This document shows, piece after piece, positions 60,177 through 64,000 of a DNA stretch of 64,000 bases. A program made the position numbers and the translations under genes. The notes beneath the pieces were generated by a model. The model searched no databases, was not told the DNA's origin, and saw only the letters and a list, made by a program, of their open reading frames with translations. Origin of the DNA: Macrotrachela quadricornifera (taxonomy: Eukaryota; Rotifera; Eurotatoria; Philodinida; Philodinidae); contig JAJEKB010020060.1 in the NCBI GenBank assembly GCA_022393335.1, positions 22,267 through 86,266 on the forward strand. Reading direction: 5' to 3'. Position 1 is the first letter of the stretch; every line of letters starts with the position of its first letter.

Positions 60177-62047
60177 ATGAATAAAAATGAACGGATGTGT
60201 GTTGGCTACAACAACTATACATGCAGCAAAAAATCAAGAGCCGCTGATTGCGCAAGATGTAAGACTTGTGCAGCCATATTTAGGGAGGCAAATAACGCTG
60301 ATCCTGTGATTCAAGCTGCAAAAGTGAGTCAAAATTTTCCCATGCAAAAAGGTTTATTGAACATATACATAAAATCTTCTGCTATAGCTTTTAAAAAAAT
60401 GTCCGGGCTGTACCACCTATCCTCACTGCAGCCGCCAGAAGGAAAAAGGTCGACAGCTGTGCCAACTCTGCAGAAAGGCATTGAGCGATCCAACAAGGAC
60501 GCCATAGATGATACGAGTAAGTTTTTTCTTTCTTCTTCTTCCCTCTCATAAAATCTCCGTCTAATGTCTTTTTTAGGAAGCCGGGAAGGGCAAAGAGTTT
60601 TGCACCACGCACGGTTGCACGAATCAAGTAGGTACGAGGACGCGTACAACAACCAAGGGAGAGGTGAAGATTTGCTTTAATACTTATTGCAATGCCTGTA
60701 AGAATGCCCGGTCTTATACGGAAAAGACCAAAGAACGCATCAGCATCGTTCAGAGTGTTAGGTATCAACTCCTTAAATCGAATCCTCAAGCCATGGAACG
60801 GAGGCGGAAAATGGATCGGATCTGTTATCGGCGGCGAACGCAGAAACAACAGCAAAACTGGCGGGAGATCCAGGAGGAAATGCCTTCACTTAAGCATGTG
60901 CCTCGGTCAACATCAAAATTCGGCTTCAAGGTGTATGCTGAGGTATTGGAAGCCCTCCGCCAATATAATATCAAGTTCAAGGCGGAATTCAATTACCTTG
61001 AACACCATTTCTACCAAAAGGCACCCGACTCGAAAGAGACGGGCCTACGAGCCGACCTTCTCCTGGAAATTCAGAGGGAAGGTCGAGAAAAGCCGCAGAC
61101 AATCATTATCGAGGTTCAAGGTTAGTACAAGTCGTTGTTTTGAATCTCTCAAGAGCAATCTCCTATCCACATGTGTTTCTTTCTCTTTACAGGTGTCCAA
61201 CATCGTCCTCTTCTTCAACAAGATTTAGGCAACGTTAAGAAGCAGATCAGTCAAAAGTATGATCATCTGACGGATTTAGACAAGGCTCTGTTTTTCGACA
61301 TCCTACAAAACCAAAACATGAAGCAGCTTCAACAAGATCTGGCGAAGCTGCTCATGAGTGTCGGTCAAGGTTTCGTGCACATCATTGTGTACGACGAAAA
61401 CTCGGTGGAGATGGCTATTACTGATGCTCTCAACAACAACAACAACATACGGGTGTATTATCCGAGTGAAATTGGTGTTGATACGAATGCGATCATGAAG
61501 CAATTCGTCGATCAACTCCTTTTTCGTGAAGGGTCTTGGCGTCTGCCTAGTAATCCGTGTGCTCATTTTGAGTTAAGCAAGATCCACTCTATGATGCGCA
61601 AGGACCCAACGTTGGAAATGTTGGATGGTAATCAAGATGATGGAGAAGAGGGAGATATGGCCGATACATGTGAGTTAAATGATGGCCTCTTTTTTCCTTT
61701 CATGACATTTCTCGATCTACTTTCAGCAATCACCGATGGTCAAGACGATGACCGGGCACGCATTCTCATGTGGCTTGAGAAAATCGATCCGAAGTTTCTC
61801 GACTTCAAACGCGTTCAAAATTTCACGATTGATTTTACTCAAGGATATGCTTGCTCAATTGCTGCACAGGAAACAGCAACCATCTCATCAGCCTCATCCA
61901 CCCCTAAGGTAAGTGTTACTACCTTTCTCCGGACACCTGATCAAGTTGCATCTTTTTTCTTTATAGATCATGGACAAACGGGTTCGTTCTGATGATCCTG
62001 TCCCAGAGGATCATCCTTCAGCTCCCAAAAAGAAAAAGAAAAATTAG
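60177..62047 (+). CDS. Cys-rich nuclease-like protein, six exons, one in-frame TAG
   Basis: Exons 60177-60323, 60388-60516, 60577-61120, 61193-61669, 61727-61908 and 61967-62047 join with consistent phase and good GT-AG sites. They give about 519 codons. N-terminal Cys clusters are CVGYNNYTC, CARCKTC, CPGCTTYPHC, CQLC, CTTHGC and CFNTYCNAC, probably zinc-binding. The middle reads LRADLLLEI, then TIIIEVQGVQH: the Asp...Glu-x-Gln-Gly-x-x-His pattern of Vsr/EDxHD and related PD-(D/E)xK nucleases. The C-terminus ends PKKKKKN, a likely nuclear signal. Codon 89 (60505-60507) is TAG. An alternative exon-2 frame without the stop breaks phase with exon 3 and loses the Cys pairs. GC content is clearly above the flanks, suggesting acquisition. 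Exact function is unknown. Confidence 0.65.
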
Positions 62048-62225
62048 TCTTCTTCTTATTAATATTATTATTTCTTATTTTTTTATTTTTACTCTCGTCT
62101 CTGTTTGGTTCTCTTTTTTTCTCCTTTTCTCTCTTGTTTATTACCATTTTTATTCTTTTTTTCTTCTCTTTTTTCATATTACTGTTATTAAAAGAATGAA
62201 GTTATTAAAATAAAAAAGAGAAGTT

Positions 62226-62297
62226 AGCTTCTACCTAGATTTGAACTGGGATCGTTGGATTTAGAGTTCAAAGTGCTTACTGCTACACCATAGAACT
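62226..62297 (-). tRNA. tRNA-Gln-like gene or pseudogene with CTA (amber-reading) anticodon
   Basis: The minus strand aligns end to end with eukaryotic tRNA-Gln: D arm ATGGTGTAGCAGTAAGCAC, anticodon loop CTCTAAA (anticodon CTA; complement at 62262-62264), variable CGATC and T loop TTCAAAT. A TTTTTT terminator lies about 10 bases past the 3' end. Faults: the two outermost acceptor pairs mismatch, one A-C mismatch lies in the anticodon stem, one C-A mismatch in the T stem, and one D-loop G is lost. Gln-CTG to CTA needs a single G to A change. Decay is the simplest reading, but a weak UAG-reading tRNA cannot be excluded. Confidence 0.55.
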
Positions 62298-62493
62298 GAT
62301 ATTCATCTTATCTCATCGCAGCCTTTTATACGAAAATAAAAGTTTATCTCATACAAAAAATGGATGAAGATATACATCTTTCACTTTTAAAATGCATATT
62401 CCTTTGTCAATATTAACATGGATTTTAGACTGTCCAGTTCAATTTCATCTATTGACGATACTCAATCAAAAATAGAATTCTTTTACCTGAATA
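62298..62493. other. Short AT-rich gap between the tRNA-like sequence and the USP9X fragment
   Basis: No catalytic USP exon or other feature could be recognised. Confidence 0.4.
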
Positions 62494-63999
62494 AAATAAA
62501 TCTATTGTATATTTATTAATTAATTTTAAGTTCTCAATACAATTTGTTCCAAGTACAACTAAGAAATCAAATGTCGCTGATGTTGTCATTGGTGTTTGAC
62601 AAATAGGTGGTGATGGTTCTTTAAGTTCATTATCATCATTTTGTTTTAAAATATTATTTTGTTTTATAAAACGTATTTGACATCGTAATGTTGATGCTGG
62701 AAATAAATATTATTCAATTATTTGTTGTATTAATAATTGATCAGTACCATAAAAATGTTTACGTTCATCTGTTTGAAATTGTAATAATTCTTTAGCTAAA
62801 TTTCAATGACCACGAAGTAAATAATCATCAACATATAATCGAACATTTTTTAACCAATATATTTCATCATTTAATTGTTATTCAGTATTTAATAATATTA
62901 TTTTATTTGTATATGCAAATGATACTAAACGACATAATAATATTAAAAAATCTAATGAATATGATGAATATTTTTGTAAATTATTTGAATATTTATTAAA
63001 TAATTAACTAAATTTTCACTTTGCTCTTGTGAACAGCATGTTGTTAATATTATTATTTGTTCAGATGCTGTATGATGTATATTTGGATAATAGCAATAAA
63101 ATACAAGATCAATAAGAAAATTTTCTTTTAATAAATTTTCAACATTTAATGATACTAATGCAATTGATATACATAATAATTCTAAACCTTCACGACAAGT
63201 TAAATCATTTAACATATCTTCCTCTGTATAATCATTCATATCAAATTGATCATTTGGATTAATCTAAAAAAGAAAAAATAATTTAAATATATATTACATA
63301 AAGTGAATGACAAAAAAACAAAATTTACATTTTCTTGCTTAAATGATTTATGTATTGTATCAAAATCACTTTTTAAATTAATATCAAATAACATTTGTTT
63401 ATTATTTGATGCTAAACACCGTATAATACGTATTAATTCAATAATATGACATATTGTAAAAATGATGATTTTGGTATTGGATAATTATTAATATGTTGAA
63501 TTAATAAATTTGTTATTCGTATTTTAAGTTGTATTGGTGTATGTTGTTGTTCGTTTATAATTGCTGTTAATGGTATTATATTGGGTATTTGTTCCAATGA
63601 ATTATTATAAATAGTTGAATTTGATGATGATGTTCGTAATTGATATAAACCAAGAATGATAAGAAAACGTTTAAGTATATAAGATATAATAAGATAAATT
63701 GATTTTCTTGTTGTTATATCACAATGATCAGTACGTTATTTATGTGTTAAAATATTTAATAAACATGTTAAACCACCTGTATGAAGAAAAATAATATGTA
63801 ATGCATCGATATTTTCATTTGTTTCATTTATTGATGATGCTGGTGCAAGTTGAAGATATGTTGTTTTTAAATAATATAACATTTGTGTTGGTGAAAAACT
63901 AAAATAGAATGTTTTTAAACGATTTAAGAGAGCGTCCATGAGCCCATCAAGAAATCGAAGCACTCATCAAAATTTTTTTTTCTATTTGATATTCTCATT
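62494..63999 (-). pseudogene. USP9X/FAF-like deubiquitinase fragment upstream of the catalytic domain
   Basis: The family removes ubiquitin from many substrates. Minus-strand segments match the helical region just before the USP domain, in order: IIFLHTGGLTCLLNILTHK, TTRKSIYLIISYILKRFLIILG, CREGLELLCISIALV, NVENLLKENFLIDLV, IHHTASEQIIILTTCCS, LNDEIYWLKNVR, NLAKELLQFQTDE, YLFPAS and NCIENLKLINKYTIDLFYS. Stops lie at 62710, 62803, 62878 and 63736 (first base, plus strand). The exon ends at a good donor near 62493, but the next, catalytic exons are not found downstream. The nuclease gene and tRNA-like sequence occupy that place. The 5' part runs off the window. Confidence 0.75.
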
Positions 64000-64000
64000 T

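Noticed and set aside
60432..60516. Alternative exon 2 of the nuclease gene that avoids the TAG
   Set aside because: Its 85-base length breaks phase with exon 3 and it loses the CPGC and CQLC pairs.
60391..60855. Long minus-strand frames over the nuclease gene
   Set aside because: Antisense shadows in GC-richer coding DNA; the plus strand has consistent splicing and motifs.

Overview
This looks like a bdelloid rotifer nuclear genome window. Evidence: AT-rich eukaryotic DNA, short GT-AG introns (mostly 40-60 bp), an NHL-repeat protein of the typical bdelloid kind, an arginine ADP-ribosyltransferase with an NHL module, a polycystin-like (PLAT plus transmembrane) gene, and dense transposon remnants. 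The call rests on protein family resemblance read by eye, not on a database search.

Layout. 1-7.5 kb is repeat-rich DNA: hairpin-ended tandem arrays, a 1.5 kb terminal-inverted-repeat (TIR) element with 10 bp target duplications, and two inverted repeats. 7.5-12.9 kb is a well preserved NOX5-type calcium-linked NADPH oxidase (+) with two palindromic MITEs in one intron. 14.1-14.5 kb is a dead mariner transposase. 15.0-19.9 kb reads as one multi-exon gene or a run of fused parts (+): ADP-ribosyltransferase, membrane segment, VWD-like region, NHL propeller. Two in-frame stops suggest decay. 20-28 kb is foldback elements, a 95 bp satellite and a hAT-like MITE. 28.2-32 kb (and perhaps on to 43.6 kb) is a broken polycystin-like gene (-) split by a 2 kb foldback element, a 5.6 kb element made largely of satellites, and a full-length LINE with perfect 18 bp target duplications. 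44.7-55.2 kb is a decayed inner-arm axonemal dynein heavy chain (-), interrupted by an apparently intact Kolobok-like transposon (TTAA duplication) and a 585 bp MITE (9 bp duplication). 55.4-59.7 kb is a TOGARAM/crescerin-like gene (-), also damaged. 62.5-64 kb is a USP9X-like fragment (-).

Between the last two, at 60.2-62.3 kb, lies a compositionally distinct six-exon gene (+) for a Cys-rich, EVQG..H-type nuclease-like protein. It reads through cleanly except for one in-frame TAG. About 180 bp downstream is a tRNA-Gln-like gene whose anticodon reads CTA, which would pair with UAG. This pairing is the most unusual observation here; decay of both is the null explanation.

The host genes do not form a pathway. 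Dynein heavy chain, TOGARAM and polycystin are cilium-linked families, but all three copies here are truncated or interrupted, which fits the degenerate-tetraploid, transposon-littered regions of bdelloid genomes.
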